Shown in pieces: positions 25,128 to 32,713 of a DNA stretch of 64,000 bases (positions within the stretch are counted from its first letter, which is position 1; every line of letters starts with the position of its first letter). A model generated the notes under the pieces. It searched no databases, was not told the DNA's origin, and worked only from the letters and a program-made list of their open reading frames with translations. The DNA comes from Acidobacteriaceae bacterium (GTDB lineage Bacteria > Acidobacteriota > Terriglobia > Terriglobales > Acidobacteriaceae), in contig PLCS01000009.1 of assembly GCA_003134855.1 (NCBI GenBank), positions 142,327 through 206,326 of the forward strand, written 5' to 3'. Position numbers and translations under genes: made by a program.

Positions 25128-26789
25128 TTACTGCGTCACCGGCTGTGCGGGTAGCGCCTTGGAGGGCTTCAGGTGAGGCGCATTCGGCGCCGCTGGAGCT
25201 TTGGATGAGGCAGGCGGGTTTGGCGGATTCGGCGCATTCGGCGCGGACGGGAAGGCCTCGCCTCTCTTGATGCTCACGTCGCCCACGTCGGTGACCAGCG
25301 TGATCTTCGCTCCGCCGGAGCCGATCTTGCCGCTGACCGTCTTGCTCACATCGCCGTTGACGGTCAGGCCAAACTCCGTCATGATCTCGCCGTTGCGGGT
25401 GCGCGCGTCCACCGTGGCGGAGGCGTTGGGCGGCAGCGTTACCTCGACGTCGCCCTTGCTGTTCTTCGCGTCCACCGCGTAGTTGCCGGCCGGCTCAACC
25501 GTGATGCGCCCGTCGCGGTCTTCCACCGTGCTGTCGCCGTAGATCTGGTTGAGATCAATGTCCTTGGCGTGCGTCACTATGCTCACCCGTCCTTTGGCCT
25601 GGTTGACGTGCAGGTCATCGGAGTTGAGCGTCAGGTCGCCGGGCAGTTCGGCCACTTGCAGATCGGTCACCGAGGTGTGCAGGTGGATCGCGCCGGAGAT
25701 GTTTTCCATGTGAACGTCGCCGAGAATCTCGCCGTTTTGTGTGACCTTGCCCTTGATCTCCGAGAAGGTGACGTCGTCCACATTCCCATCAACAGTCAGG
25801 TCGCCCTGAAGGTTGTGGGCGGAAAATTCGTGCTTGCCGTCCGGGAAGCGCGCCTGCACCGAGCCGGCAATCTCGCTGAGGTGAACATCGCCATGGGCGG
25901 TGAAGTTGATGCCTGCGCCCAGGCCTGAAGCGGTCACGTCGCCCTTGCCGGAGTTGATGGTGACACGAGCGGTCTTGGGAACAGTCACCGTGAGGTTGAG
26001 CCGCCCGCTGGAATTTCCATCCGCCTTCACCAGCACGGCGCTGCCGCTGACCGTCAGATGCGCGGTTTCGGCGTCGAAGATTTTCTTTGCCTCCGCGTCC
26101 GAGCTGGCGTAGGCCACTTCGTGCGCCATTACTTCGATGTTCGAGCCGTCGCCCGCCGTGATGCTTACGTCGCCGCGAGGATTCTGTATCTCGACATTGG
26201 CATTGGCGGGAATCTGCGTGTTCAGCACTTGCGCGTCAAAGTCGTGTTCGGGCAGGCCAAAGGAGTTGAAGAAATCGTCATTAAAGCCGAAATTAACACC
26301 ATTACCGTTAATCCACGGCCGCGCATGATTCCAGCCGGCGGCGGCAAATCCCAGAATGGCCAGCAAGATGAGCAGGCCCACAAAGCTGCCGCCGCGGCGC
26401 ACCGGGATCTCCCGGCGCAGATCCAGCATCCACTCGCCCAGCAGCAGCAGGCCGGCGCCGATCAACAGCAGCGGCCACCAGTGGCCATACCAGGCCCAGA
26501 ATTCGACTGCGGCGATGTGGCCTGTCACCAGCATTAGCGCGATCACGCCGATGCCGATCAGGATGATGGGGCCGACGAACGAAGGAACCCGCGGGGCGTA
26601 AGCGCCCGTATAGTTGGCCTTCATCGCGTGTTGCTGGGCCTTCCAGGCCTCGCGCTGCGCGCGCCATGCGGCTTTTTGCTGCTCCCGGTAGACCCGCCAC
26701 TGGGTCTTGGGATCATAGGGCGGATACGGGGGCGGCGCGCCGCCCCCAGGAGGCGTGTTTGGTGGCATATTCGGAGGTGTAGTGCTCAT
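25128..26789 (-). CDS. DUF4097-family membrane-anchored beta-helix protein
   Basis: The protein has 553 residues. The Pro-rich N-terminus is followed by a basic helix (TQWRVYREQQKAAWRAQREA) and by two or three LiaF/LiaI-like membrane helices (PIILIGIGVIALMLVTGHI, WPLLLIGAGLLLLGEW, FVGLLILLAILGFAAAGW). From about residue 190 onwards there is a repetitive beta-solenoid typical of DUF4097, a putative adhesin domain (NPRGDVSITAGDGS, INSGKGDVTASGLG, TRNGEIMTEFG, TDVGDVSIKRG). The C-terminus is Pro/Ala-rich. The start overlaps the stop of the upstream small membrane gene (ATGA). Its operon partners point to an envelope-stress or cell-surface role under the ECF sigma factor; this is inference. Confidence 0.8.
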   Translation of the reverse strand: MSTTPPNMPPNTPPGGGAPPPYPPYDPKTQWRVYREQQKAAWRAQREAWKAQQHAMKANYTGAYAPRVPSFVGPIILIGIGVIALMLVTGHIAAVEFWAWYGHWWPLLLIGAGLLLLGEWMLDLRREIPVRRGGSFVGLLILLAILGFAAAGWNHARPWINGNGVNFGFNDDFFNSFGLPEHDFDAQVLNTQIPANANVEIQNPRGDVSITAGDGSNIEVMAHEVAYASSDAEAKKIFDAETAHLTVSGSAVLVKADGNSSGRLNLTVTVPKTARVTINSGKGDVTASGLGAGINFTAHGDVHLSEIAGSVQARFPDGKHEFSAHNLQGDLTVDGNVDDVTFSEIKGKVTQNGEILGDVHMENISGAIHLHTSVTDLQVAELPGDLTLNSDDLHVNQAKGRVSIVTHAKDIDLNQIYGDSTVEDRDGRITVEPAGNYAVDAKNSKGDVEVTLPPNASATVDARTRNGEIMTEFGLTVNGDVSKTVSGKIGSGGAKITLVTDVGDVSIKRGEAFPSAPNAPNPPNPPASSKAPAAPNAPHLKPSKALPAQPVTQ

Positions 26790-27115
26790 GATTGTCCTCC
26801 CATGGAATCCTTGTTGGACTCCGGTTGGTGCGCCGGAGGAACATAGGGCTCCGGCTGGCCCGGGTATGTTGGAATGTTGGCTGCCACTCTGTAATCAGGC
26901 GCGCCAGGATAGGGTGAGCCGGGATAGGGTGGATAGCCTCCCTCGGAGGCCATCGCCGCGCGTTCAGCCAGCTTGAGCAAGCCGGCCAGGATCAGGAAGA
27001 ACGGCCAGCTCTTGCCCCAGCTAAGAATGTCAGCCTGGTTGAGCAGAGCAAGCGCGCCAACCAGCAGCAGGAATGCGGGGCCGCGCAGGCGGCGAATCAT
27101 AATGTAACGGCTCAT
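26786..27115 (-). CDS. Small LiaI-LiaF-like membrane protein
   Basis: The ATG at 27115 has GGAGGA five bases upstream and overlaps the stop of the preceding gene (ATGA). The 109-residue product has two short helices separated by a WGKSWPFFLIL segment (GPAFLLLVGALALLNQADIL and FLILAGLLKLAERAAM), the signature of LiaI/LiaF-like transmembrane regions. A Pro/Tyr/Gly-rich tail (GGYPPYPGSPYPGAPDY) follows. Its stop overlaps the start of the DUF4097 gene, so three genes are coupled in a row. The function is unknown; it may assemble with its partners in the inner membrane. Confidence 0.78.
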   Translation of the reverse strand: MSRYIMIRRLRGPAFLLLVGALALLNQADILSWGKSWPFFLILAGLLKLAERAAMASEGGYPPYPGSPYPGAPDYRVAANIPTYPGQPEPYVPPAHQPESNKDSMGGQS

Positions 27116-27942
27116 TTGGGTCCTCCATGTGACTCTTCGATACGGCGTACGATCAGCCAGACGCCCAGTGCAATCAGCATCAACGGCCATGCAAATTCCA
27201 TGAAACGGCCGTGAAAGACGTCCAACTGCCCCAGCAGAAACAACATTCCCAGGGCAATCAGCACGATGGCGCCGACCGGCGCTTTACTACCCCAGCAAGC
27301 CAGCGGAAACACCGGCGGTATCGGGGCCTGATACGGTCCCTGATTAGGCGCTTGATTCGGCGGCTGAGGCTCTCCCGCAATCGGAGGCTGATAGCCTGCC
27401 GGAGCCGGTCCAGCCGGAGTTTGTTCGGCGCCGGGCTGGCCCGGAGTCCGCGGCCGCGTGCCCAGATTCAGCCAGTTGCCCACCTCGTTCAATCCGAAGG
27501 GATCGGGTACAGGCTGGCCGTCGCGTAGCGCCCTGGCGGTGTGGTATGCCTCAAATGACTGGTAGAGTATCCAGGCTGCGATGAACAAGCCAAAGATCGG
27601 GTAGTGGTCGGTGATGCTGATCAGCACCGCAAAGACCACCACATGAATGAATCCCTTGAAGAACTGGCCGTTGTACATGGCGCCCACGCCGGGAATCACT
27701 CCCAGCACGGCGGCCGCCGCTGGATTGGGTCCGCTGGGCGGTGTGGCATAGGGCGCGACAAACGGCGGCTGCACCGGTGATTGATAGTGTTGCTGCCAGG
27801 CCGTGACACACTCCTTGCAGAGAACCTGCTTCCGGGAGCCATGGCCCAGCGCCCCGGAGACAATGCATTCCAGGCAGAGCGGCTTGCCGCAGTTCTGGCA
27901 ATAATACACAGCAACTTTACCACTGTGATTTACGCAGTCCAT
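27112..27942 (-). CDS. B-box zinc-finger membrane protein with TM2/LiaF-like regions
   Basis: The 276-residue protein starts with a B-box-type zinc finger (MDCVNHSGKVAVYYCQNCG, then PLCLECIVSGA and LCKECVTAW), with Cys/His pairs in the usual order. Two membrane segments follow (AAAAVLGVIPGVGAMYNGQF, GFIHVVVFAVLISITD, FGLFIAAWILYQSF). A long Pro/Gln-rich linker leads to another helix pair (PVGAIVLIALGMLFLLGQLD and FAWPLMLIALGVWLIVRR). The PGVGAMYNGQ segment resembles TM2-domain proteins. It begins 13 bp inside the anti-sigma gene, so all products of this operon are translationally linked. The zinc finger probably faces the cytoplasm. Confidence 0.8.
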   Translation of the reverse strand: MDCVNHSGKVAVYYCQNCGKPLCLECIVSGALGHGSRKQVLCKECVTAWQQHYQSPVQPPFVAPYATPPSGPNPAAAAVLGVIPGVGAMYNGQFFKGFIHVVVFAVLISITDHYPIFGLFIAAWILYQSFEAYHTARALRDGQPVPDPFGLNEVGNWLNLGTRPRTPGQPGAEQTPAGPAPAGYQPPIAGEPQPPNQAPNQGPYQAPIPPVFPLACWGSKAPVGAIVLIALGMLFLLGQLDVFHGRFMEFAWPLMLIALGVWLIVRRIEESHGGPK

Positions 27943-28790
27943 ACTGTGCTCCTTTCCCGTTTTTCCTCATGGGAGCCGCCGGAGTGCGCGGATTGTTGCT
28001 GAAACGTCAGGGAACTTTCCATAAAATCAGAATCGTTGAGAGTTGGGCTGACCGCCGGCTCAAAGACCGGCGCGCCCGTTTGTTGCGGAAGGTCAAGCCG
28101 GGAGCCGCCGTCCTTGTGCTTGGGAACCTGTTGCGACTCGCCGGGTGCAGCGTCTTGCGGCTTCTGCCGGTTCTCTTCGCCCTCACCCTGCACTCCGCCC
28201 TCGGTCGTCCGGCGCAGCTCCCGCATCCGGGTCTGCACCTCGTAGACCAGCCGCATGTGGTCGTAATAGCGGATGATCGGAGTCGAGGCCATCGTCAGCC
28301 GCCGCTCCATGAAGGAGCGAACAGCGGTGGGCCGCAGGTTGCTCAGCCGCAGATCGCTCAGGCGAACGCCGGTCAGGTTGAGCGTCATGGCGATGGAAAA
28401 GAAGGCCATCGCCGCCGTCATCATCAGCCGCGGCTCGGCAAAGCGCCGGATGTAGCCCATGAAGCCCGGACGCTGCCAGGCCGGAATCATCGGGATCACG
28501 CTGCCGCCGCTGGCCGCCAGGACGTACTCCGCCGGATGCCCCGGTCCCGTCTTCGCCAAAATCTTGTCAAGAAGCCCAGCCGGAACCTCCGGCTCGGTCG
28601 AGAGGAACTCCAGCCACTCGCGGCCCTGGCGCGCCTCTTCAAAGAGCGCCGCGCAGGCCGGGCAGACGGCCATATGGGCGCTAAAGGTCGCTTCGTCCGC
28701 GGGCTTCAGCAGCCCGTCCAACGCCTCCGCCAAAAGTGTCTCCCACTGCCCGCAGGCCGGGGAGCTCGGAATGAATGTGCGCTCTGCCAT
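27930..28790 (-). CDS. Anti-sigma factor with zinc-binding (zf-HC2) domain
   Basis: The 286-residue protein begins one base after the sigma factor stop. Its N-terminus has the zinc anti-sigma motif H39-x3-C43-x2-C46 (SAHMAVCPACAALF). A membrane helix lies near residue 120-140 (LMMTAAMAFFSIAMTLNLTG). The C-terminal part is polar, charged and low-complexity, and should face the periplasm. It should hold the ECF sigma factor inactive at the membrane until a signal triggers release, as known for ZAS-family proteins. It also overlaps the following membrane gene, which may be part of the sensing complex. Confidence 0.88.
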   Translation of the reverse strand: MAERTFIPSSPACGQWETLLAEALDGLLKPADEATFSAHMAVCPACAALFEEARQGREWLEFLSTEPEVPAGLLDKILAKTGPGHPAEYVLAASGGSVIPMIPAWQRPGFMGYIRRFAEPRLMMTAAMAFFSIAMTLNLTGVRLSDLRLSNLRPTAVRSFMERRLTMASTPIIRYYDHMRLVYEVQTRMRELRRTTEGGVQGEGEENRQKPQDAAPGESQQVPKHKDGGSRLDLPQQTGAPVFEPAVSPTLNDSDFMESSLTFQQQSAHSGGSHEEKRERSTVWTA

Positions 28791-29495
28791 TTACATCACC
28801 TCCCGTTTAGTACGTTCCAGCAGCCTCGCAAGTTCCGCGCGGCCTCGGCTGATGCGGGACTTGACCGTCCCTTCGGGTATCTCCAGCACCTGGGCGATCT
28901 CCTTGTAGTCCAAATCTTGCAAATCCCTCAAAATCACCGCCTCGCGCAGCTCCACCGAGACCCGCGCCAGCGCATCCTGCACCATCTTCGCCAGTTCCTT
29001 CTGCGCGGCCGACTCGTGCGGCGAAGGTCCGCGAGCCGTCAGCCGGTCAATCGGCTTCAGATCTTCCGCCGACTCCCAGCCGTCATCCAAAGAAGAAGTA
29101 GCCCGCTGGTTGCGCGTCCGGCGGAAGTTGTCCACCAGCAGATTGCGGGTCATGGTAGTGATCCACACATGCAGGCTGCCACGCGCCAGATCAAAGCTGG
29201 TCAGATTCGAGTAAATCTTCAGGAAAACATCCTGGGTCAGATCCTCGGCGTCGGTGGCGTTGCCAGTAAAGCGGTAGCAAAGGCCGTAGACGCGCCTATG
29301 CTGCGCGCGCACCAACTCCGCCCACGCGCCGGAATCCCCGGCCATGCACTGCCGTACGACTTGGGACCAGTCGATCTCCAGAGAAGCTGCCTCCACGCGC
29401 GCCGGGCGGGCAACGGGCGCAAACACCGGAGCCGCCGCGGACAGGCCTTCATCCGAGGGATGGGTGGCACGGCCATCGTGACCGCTGCCTTGCAT
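28791..29495 (-). CDS. ECF-family RNA polymerase sigma factor
   Basis: I chose the ATG at 29495, with GGGAGG ten bases upstream; an open frame extends further but is rich in Arg/Pro and unlike sigma factors. The 234-residue protein has region 2 (AWAELVRAQHRRVYGLCYRF, DAEDLTQDVFLKIY, WITTMTRNLLVDNFRR) and region 4 (DLQDLDYKEIAQVLEIPEGT, VKSRISRGRAELARLL). The first 40 residues are an extension containing HPSDEGLSAAAP, the translation of a degenerate copy of the 37-bp repeat (29430-29467). It is first in the operon with its anti-sigma and three membrane proteins, which it probably also transcribes. Confidence 0.93.
   Translation of the reverse strand: MQGSGHDGRATHPSDEGLSAAAPVFAPVARPARVEAASLEIDWSQVVRQCMAGDSGAWAELVRAQHRRVYGLCYRFTGNATDAEDLTQDVFLKIYSNLTSFDLARGSLHVWITTMTRNLLVDNFRRTRNQRATSSLDDGWESAEDLKPIDRLTARGPSPHESAAQKELAKMVQDALARVSVELREAVILRDLQDLDYKEIAQVLEIPEGTVKSRISRGRAELARLLERTKREVM
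29430..29467 (+). repeat. Degenerate copy of the 37-bp palindromic element inside the sigma factor gene
   Basis: The core GCGGACAGGCCTTCATCCG and the trailing GGGATGGGTGG align with the copy at 18944-18980, with substitutions in loop and outer arms. It is read in frame as part of the N-terminal extension of the ECF sigma factor. The alignment is by eye. Confidence 0.6.
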
Positions 29496-29745
29496 AATGG
29501 TTTCGCCTCCCGGAATCGGCTGTGGTCTGGCAGCAACAGTGGCTTCTCGCCGAACTTCCGCGTCGCGCCGCAACGGCTTGGCCGGGATCCTCAGCGGCAG
29601 GTTCTGGCCGCTGGGGCGTCTGGCCGGCCACGCCAACCCCATCTCGTTCCAGCTTAATGTACCCACGCATTGCATATTGCGCTAGTACGAAAGATTTGTG
29701 TGGATAGTTCCGCATCCTGGCCCGCGATTCGGAGGCTACTTCTTG

Positions 29746-29762
29746 TTATATTTTGATATAAT
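29746..29762 (+). promoter_or_regulatory. Promoter -10 box overlapped by palindrome, upstream of mazE
   Basis: A perfect -10 hexamer TATAAT (29757-29762) lies 18 bp before the mazE start. It overlaps the palindrome TTATAT-TTTG-ATATAA (29746-29761). Such a site is well placed for autorepression by the MazE-MazF complex. No strong -35 is visible at 17 bp spacing. Confidence 0.5.
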
Positions 29763-29780
29763 ACCTACTAGGGGTTCTTT

Positions 29781-30044
29781 ATGTATACCACCAACCTGCG
29801 TAAAGTCGGCGGCTCGGTCATGCTGGCCGTTCCGCCCGTTCTATTGGACCAGCTTCACCTCCAGGTCGGAACCACGGTGGCTCTGGCCGTCGACGGCGAG
29901 CGCCTGATCGTGCAAACCCGCCCCAGGCCCCGCTATACGCTGGAAGAGCTGCTGGCCAAATGCGATCCTGCGTCCGCGGACGAGGAAATGACCGAGGAAG
30001 ACCGCCTCTGGATCAATCTGCCGCCGGTGGGACGCGAGCTATGA
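29781..30044 (+). CDS. mazE: MazE/AbrB-family antitoxin
   Basis: The 87-residue protein has the swapped-hairpin AbrB DNA-binding fold typical of MazE/ChpI antitoxins (LRKVGGSVMLAVPPVLLDQL, GTTVALAVDGERLIVQ, RPRYTLEELLAKCD). The C-terminal acidic tail (ADEEMTEEDRLW) is the part that usually wraps around MazF. The ATG follows AGGGG. The toxin gene starts inside its stop (ATGA overlap). It binds and neutralises the toxin and probably represses its own promoter through the palindrome just upstream. Confidence 0.9.
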   Translation: MYTTNLRKVGGSVMLAVPPVLLDQLHLQVGTTVALAVDGERLIVQTRPRPRYTLEELLAKCDPASADEEMTEEDRLWINLPPVGREL

Positions 30045-30373
30045 AGCGCGGCGAAATCTACCTGGTCTCGCTCGACCCCAGCTTTGGTCACGAACAGCAG
30101 GGCACTCGCCCGGTTCTGGTAGTTTCCCCGGACGGATTCAACGCGCTCACCCGCGCTCCGATTGTGGTGCCCATCACCACGGGAGGGAATTTCGCCCGCG
30201 TCGCCGGGTTCACGGTTTCATTGACAGGTGCGGGGACACAAACCACCGGCGTGATCCGCTGCGACCAGCCGCGCCCCGTAGACCTCGGAATCCGCAACGC
30301 GCGAAAGCTCGAAAGCGTTCCGTCAGCGATCCTGAATGAAGTGCTGGCTCTGCTCGTCACGCTCTTCGAGTAA
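30041..30373 (+). CDS. mazF: MazF-family mRNA endoribonuclease toxin
   Basis: The 110-residue protein starts at the ATG overlapping the antitoxin stop. It matches the PemK/MazF fold: KRGEIYLVSLDPSFGHEQQG, TRPVLVVSPDGFN (catalytic Arg in GTRP), VVPITTGGNF and the later RCDQPRPVD. MazF enzymes cut single-stranded RNA at short specific sequences and cause growth arrest; the target triplet or longer site cannot be predicted here. The length and motif order are normal, so the toxin looks intact. Confidence 0.92.
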   Translation: MKRGEIYLVSLDPSFGHEQQGTRPVLVVSPDGFNALTRAPIVVPITTGGNFARVAGFTVSLTGAGTQTTGVIRCDQPRPVDLGIRNARKLESVPSAILNEVLALLVTLFE

Positions 30374-30465
30374 CAGATCGTAATTCTCCGGATAACGTAA
30401 CTTTTCCTGTCCAAATGCATCACATGACTGCCGGACAGGAACGCACGCGGCCCAGGAGCTTCCCC

Positions 30466-31149
30466 ATGCCCCGTTCACTCGCTCTGCGCAGCGCCCTCTC
30501 TTCTCTGCTGCTTGCCACGCTCGTCTCCGCAGGTTGCCGCGCGGCCACCAAGACTCCCGTTCCCCCCGCCGCTCAGGACGCCCCGCTGGCCTCATCGCAG
30601 GGCAAGCAGACGGCGGTCTTTGCCGGCGGCTGCTTTTGGGGCACGCAATCGGTCTTCGAGCGCGTCAAAGGCGTTCTGGCCACCACCGCCGGTTACGCCG
30701 GAGGCTCGGCCTCGTCCGCGACCTACGCCCAGGTCACCACCGAGACCACCGGCCACGCCGAGTCGGTCCGAGTCGTCTACGACCCCTCGAAGATCACCTA
30801 CGGCCAGCTGCTGCGCGTCTTTTTCTCCGTCGCCCACGACCCCACCCAACTCAATCGCCAGGGGCCGGACGTCGGTACATCCTATCGCTCCGCCATCTTC
30901 TACTTGAACGATGAGCAGCGGATGATCAGCCTCACCTACATTGCGCAGTTGGACGCAGTTCACGTCTTCACCAAGCCGATTGTGACCCAGGTCGTGCCCT
31001 TGAAGGGTTTTTATGATGCCGAGTCCTACCATCAGGACTACGCGCTGCACAACCCCAACAACCCCTACATCCAGGTCTGCGACCGCCCCAAGATCGAGGC
31101 CCTCAAGAAGCAGTTCCCGGAGCTCTTCCAGGAGTACAAGGGCAAGTGA
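30466..31149 (+). CDS. msrA: Peptide-methionine (S)-S-oxide reductase, lipoprotein-type
   Basis: The ATG at 30466 follows AGGAGCTTCCCC; an upstream ATG exists at 30415 but would spoil the signal peptide. The first 24 residues are a lipoprotein signal ending in ATLVSAGC (C24). The enzyme domain has the MsrA catalytic motif GGCFWG (C56), GYAGGSASSATYAQVTTETT (20 residues), a HAESV segment and the C-terminal ESYHQDYALHNP motif. It reduces methionine-S-sulfoxide in proteins. The lipid anchor predicts a periplasmic repair enzyme rather than the usual cytosolic one. Confidence 0.94.
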   Translation: MPRSLALRSALSSLLLATLVSAGCRAATKTPVPPAAQDAPLASSQGKQTAVFAGGCFWGTQSVFERVKGVLATTAGYAGGSASSATYAQVTTETTGHAESVRVVYDPSKITYGQLLRVFFSVAHDPTQLNRQGPDVGTSYRSAIFYLNDEQRMISLTYIAQLDAVHVFTKPIVTQVVPLKGFYDAESYHQDYALHNPNNPYIQVCDRPKIEALKKQFPELFQEYKGK

Positions 31150-31632
31150 AGTTTATCTCCGCAGTCAATACCCCCGCAGAGCGGGAGGCTTTACGGTTGC
31201 TGGCCCCTCAAAGGGGCCTGATCGCAACCGTTGAAAAGCAAAAACAACTGCAACAACACGAAGTTTGCTGAACAATGGGCTGCGGCAAAAGTAAAAGCAT
31301 GGGATACACTCCCGGAATTCTCAAAGTCTGACTGCCTCCCCGGCAGAGCCGGGAGAACTCCCGGTAGATTAGTTTCAATGGATTGCGAGCACTCGCTGCT
31401 GCAAAGGAATTGTGGGTACTACCCACAATTGCCTACGTTTCTGAAGCAGTCTACCCACAAAAGTCCCACAGTCGTTTCTGTTCTTCGCTCGACCTCCCTC
31501 GGTCCGTCCCACCGAGCTGTGCATGGCCGGCATAGTCTAGAGAAATGCATGACAAGCGACCTCCGGTATGGCGATCTGTTGTTTAATGGTGGTGCCACGG
31601 CAGTCGCCTGACTTGGCGGAGAGTTAGCTCAG
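31150..31632. other. Non-coding, hairpin-rich stretch after msrA
   Basis: No convincing gene lies in these 483 bp. Besides the long hairpin at 31194-31230 there are CCCGC-AGA-GCGGG (31173-31185) and two overlapping palindromes (CCCGGC-AGA-GCCGGG at 31339-31353 and CCGGGAG-AA-CTCCCGG at 31349-31364). They share the core GCAGAGC and look like members of one repeat family. Confidence 0.55.
31194..31230 (+). terminator. Terminator-like hairpin after msrA
   Basis: The outer stem is CGGTTGC/GCAACCG and the inner stem GGCCCCT/AGGGGCC with a three-base loop. It lies 45 bp after the msrA stop. Only TT follows, so it is a weak or factor-assisted terminator at best. Confidence 0.5.
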
Positions 31633-31872
31633 ATGGCTAAGAATTCGGATGAGGTAGCCCCTGCAAGGGAAAAGTCGCCCTGGCTCCAAATTGCACAGTT
31701 CCTGTTTCTGGTTGGCTTGGCTGTCGCCGTTTTTCTGCTTGCCCAAAGCATGGTGCATCACCGTTTCTTTCGGGGCGGCTGGGTCAACCAGAACGGCACC
31801 CTCAGACCATCGCGGGCGTTGAAAAAGTCCTGGTCGTGGCTTGGAATGATGCCCATGCGACTCAATCCTTGA
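31633..31872 (+). CDS. Small single-pass membrane protein (hypothetical)
   Basis: I do not recognise this 79-residue protein. It has a polar N-terminus, one clear transmembrane helix (IAQFLFLVGLAVAVFLLAQS, about residues 20-39), and a basic C-terminal part with MVHHRFFRGGW. GGAGAG lies about 11 bases before the ATG, slightly far. The composition is typical of a real membrane peptide and not of a GC-frame shadow. The 30 residues after the helix may be poorly constrained. It stands alone between hairpin repeats and the phosphoketolase remnant. Confidence 0.5.
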   Translation: MAKNSDEVAPAREKSPWLQIAQFLFLVGLAVAVFLLAQSMVHHRFFRGGWVNQNGTLRPSRALKKSWSWLGMMPMRLNP

Positions 31873-32206
31873 AGTGCAGATATTATGCGAAAGACCCAAT
31901 CGCAAAGTGCCATGCCGCGCGAATGACGACATTGTGTTTCTTAAGATCGAGACCATCCTCCATACAAACCCACAATGTAGAAAAGTGGGCGGTGACCGCT
32001 TATGGCAGGCGAGTGCCGGGGAGAGACAATCTGGAAGGATGGCTGAATCCACCCCAGACGCTTGATTCTGTCGGCCGTTCTACGTCGGCAGCTTCTTAAC
32101 GCACACTGTTCAAAACGGAACAGTGTTCTTGTTCGTGCGCGGATATATTTCAGGCTCGGAGTCCGTTTACCTGACGAAGACGCCTATAGACCAAGTAGAT
32201 TCTGAA
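31873..32206. other. Non-coding stretch with a perfect 9-bp palindrome
   Basis: I see no gene here. The main feature is ACACTGTTC-AAAACG-GAACAGTGT (32102-32125), a perfect 9-bp inverted repeat with a 6-base spacer. It lies about 80 bp before the ATG of the chimeric remnant. Its form is that of a repressor operator; no T-run follows. Confidence 0.55.
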
Positions 32207-32617
32207 ATGTCGATTCATAATTCAGTTGTCGCGGTGTATCTAACGCATACAGAAGCGGATGAAGCGGTGAAGGAACTACAACTCTGCGGAGTCGACATGC
32301 ATCAATTGTCGATCATTGGATATATGGATCACGGCACAACCACCACGCCATTCGACATGGTGGTTCTCAACGAAATGAGCCGGTTCCACCTTGCATTGGA
32401 TGCACTGAAGCACATTCCTCGCCTCCGTCAGCAGCCCGAGGATGCGATCAACTTCTTCAACCAGGAGTTGTAGCGCCACCACGACTATATCCGCGAGCAT
32501 CTGGAGGATATGCCGGAGATCAGGAACTGGCAATGGACGACGGACTTCAGCGATGCGGCGTCCCCGACCCCGATGGCCAAGGGGCATCCGGAGATGGCTA
32601 TGTTCACCGACAGTTAA
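32207..32617 (+). pseudogene. Chimeric remnant: stress-protein N-terminus fused to phosphoketolase C-terminus
   Basis: The first 38 codons (MSIHNSVVAVYLTHTEADEA and VKELQLCGVDMHQLSIIG) match the start of general-stress/DUF1269-like proteins with an alpha-beta fold. The reading then passes without frameshift into the C-terminus of xylulose-5-phosphate/fructose-6-phosphate phosphoketolase (GTTTTPFDMVVLNEMSRFHL, then ALDALKHIPRL, FFNQEL). A TAG at 32471 interrupts it, and the frame continues with RHHDYIREHLEDMPEIRNWQ to a TAA at 32615. So a deletion joined two genes, and a later nonsense mutation broke the tail. The first part (to 32473) might still be expressed as an 88-residue protein. The next gene is glycogen phosphorylase, a usual neighbour of phosphoketolase. 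Confidence 0.78.
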
Positions 32618-32713
32618 TGTGCATCAAGTTAAAATCGAGGCGGAGGCCGGCTGTTGCAAGCGGATTGCGATAGCGGCCTTCGTTTCCTGGACTCCAGCAC
32701 ATAGGAGGAGAAC

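Noticed and set aside
27969-29657. Long plus-strand open frame opposite the sigma/anti-sigma genes
   Set aside because: It is antisense to two well-supported genes, has Arg/Gln/His-rich composition with no motif, and is explained by GC-rich third positions of the minus-strand genes.
31231-31611. 126-codon frame after msrA
   Set aside because: It is made from hairpin repeats, with Ser/Arg-rich composition and no motif or good start.
31620-31660. tRNA-like string GTTAGCTCAGATGG
   Set aside because: It looks like a D-arm, but no acceptor, anticodon or T-arm partners can be paired downstream.
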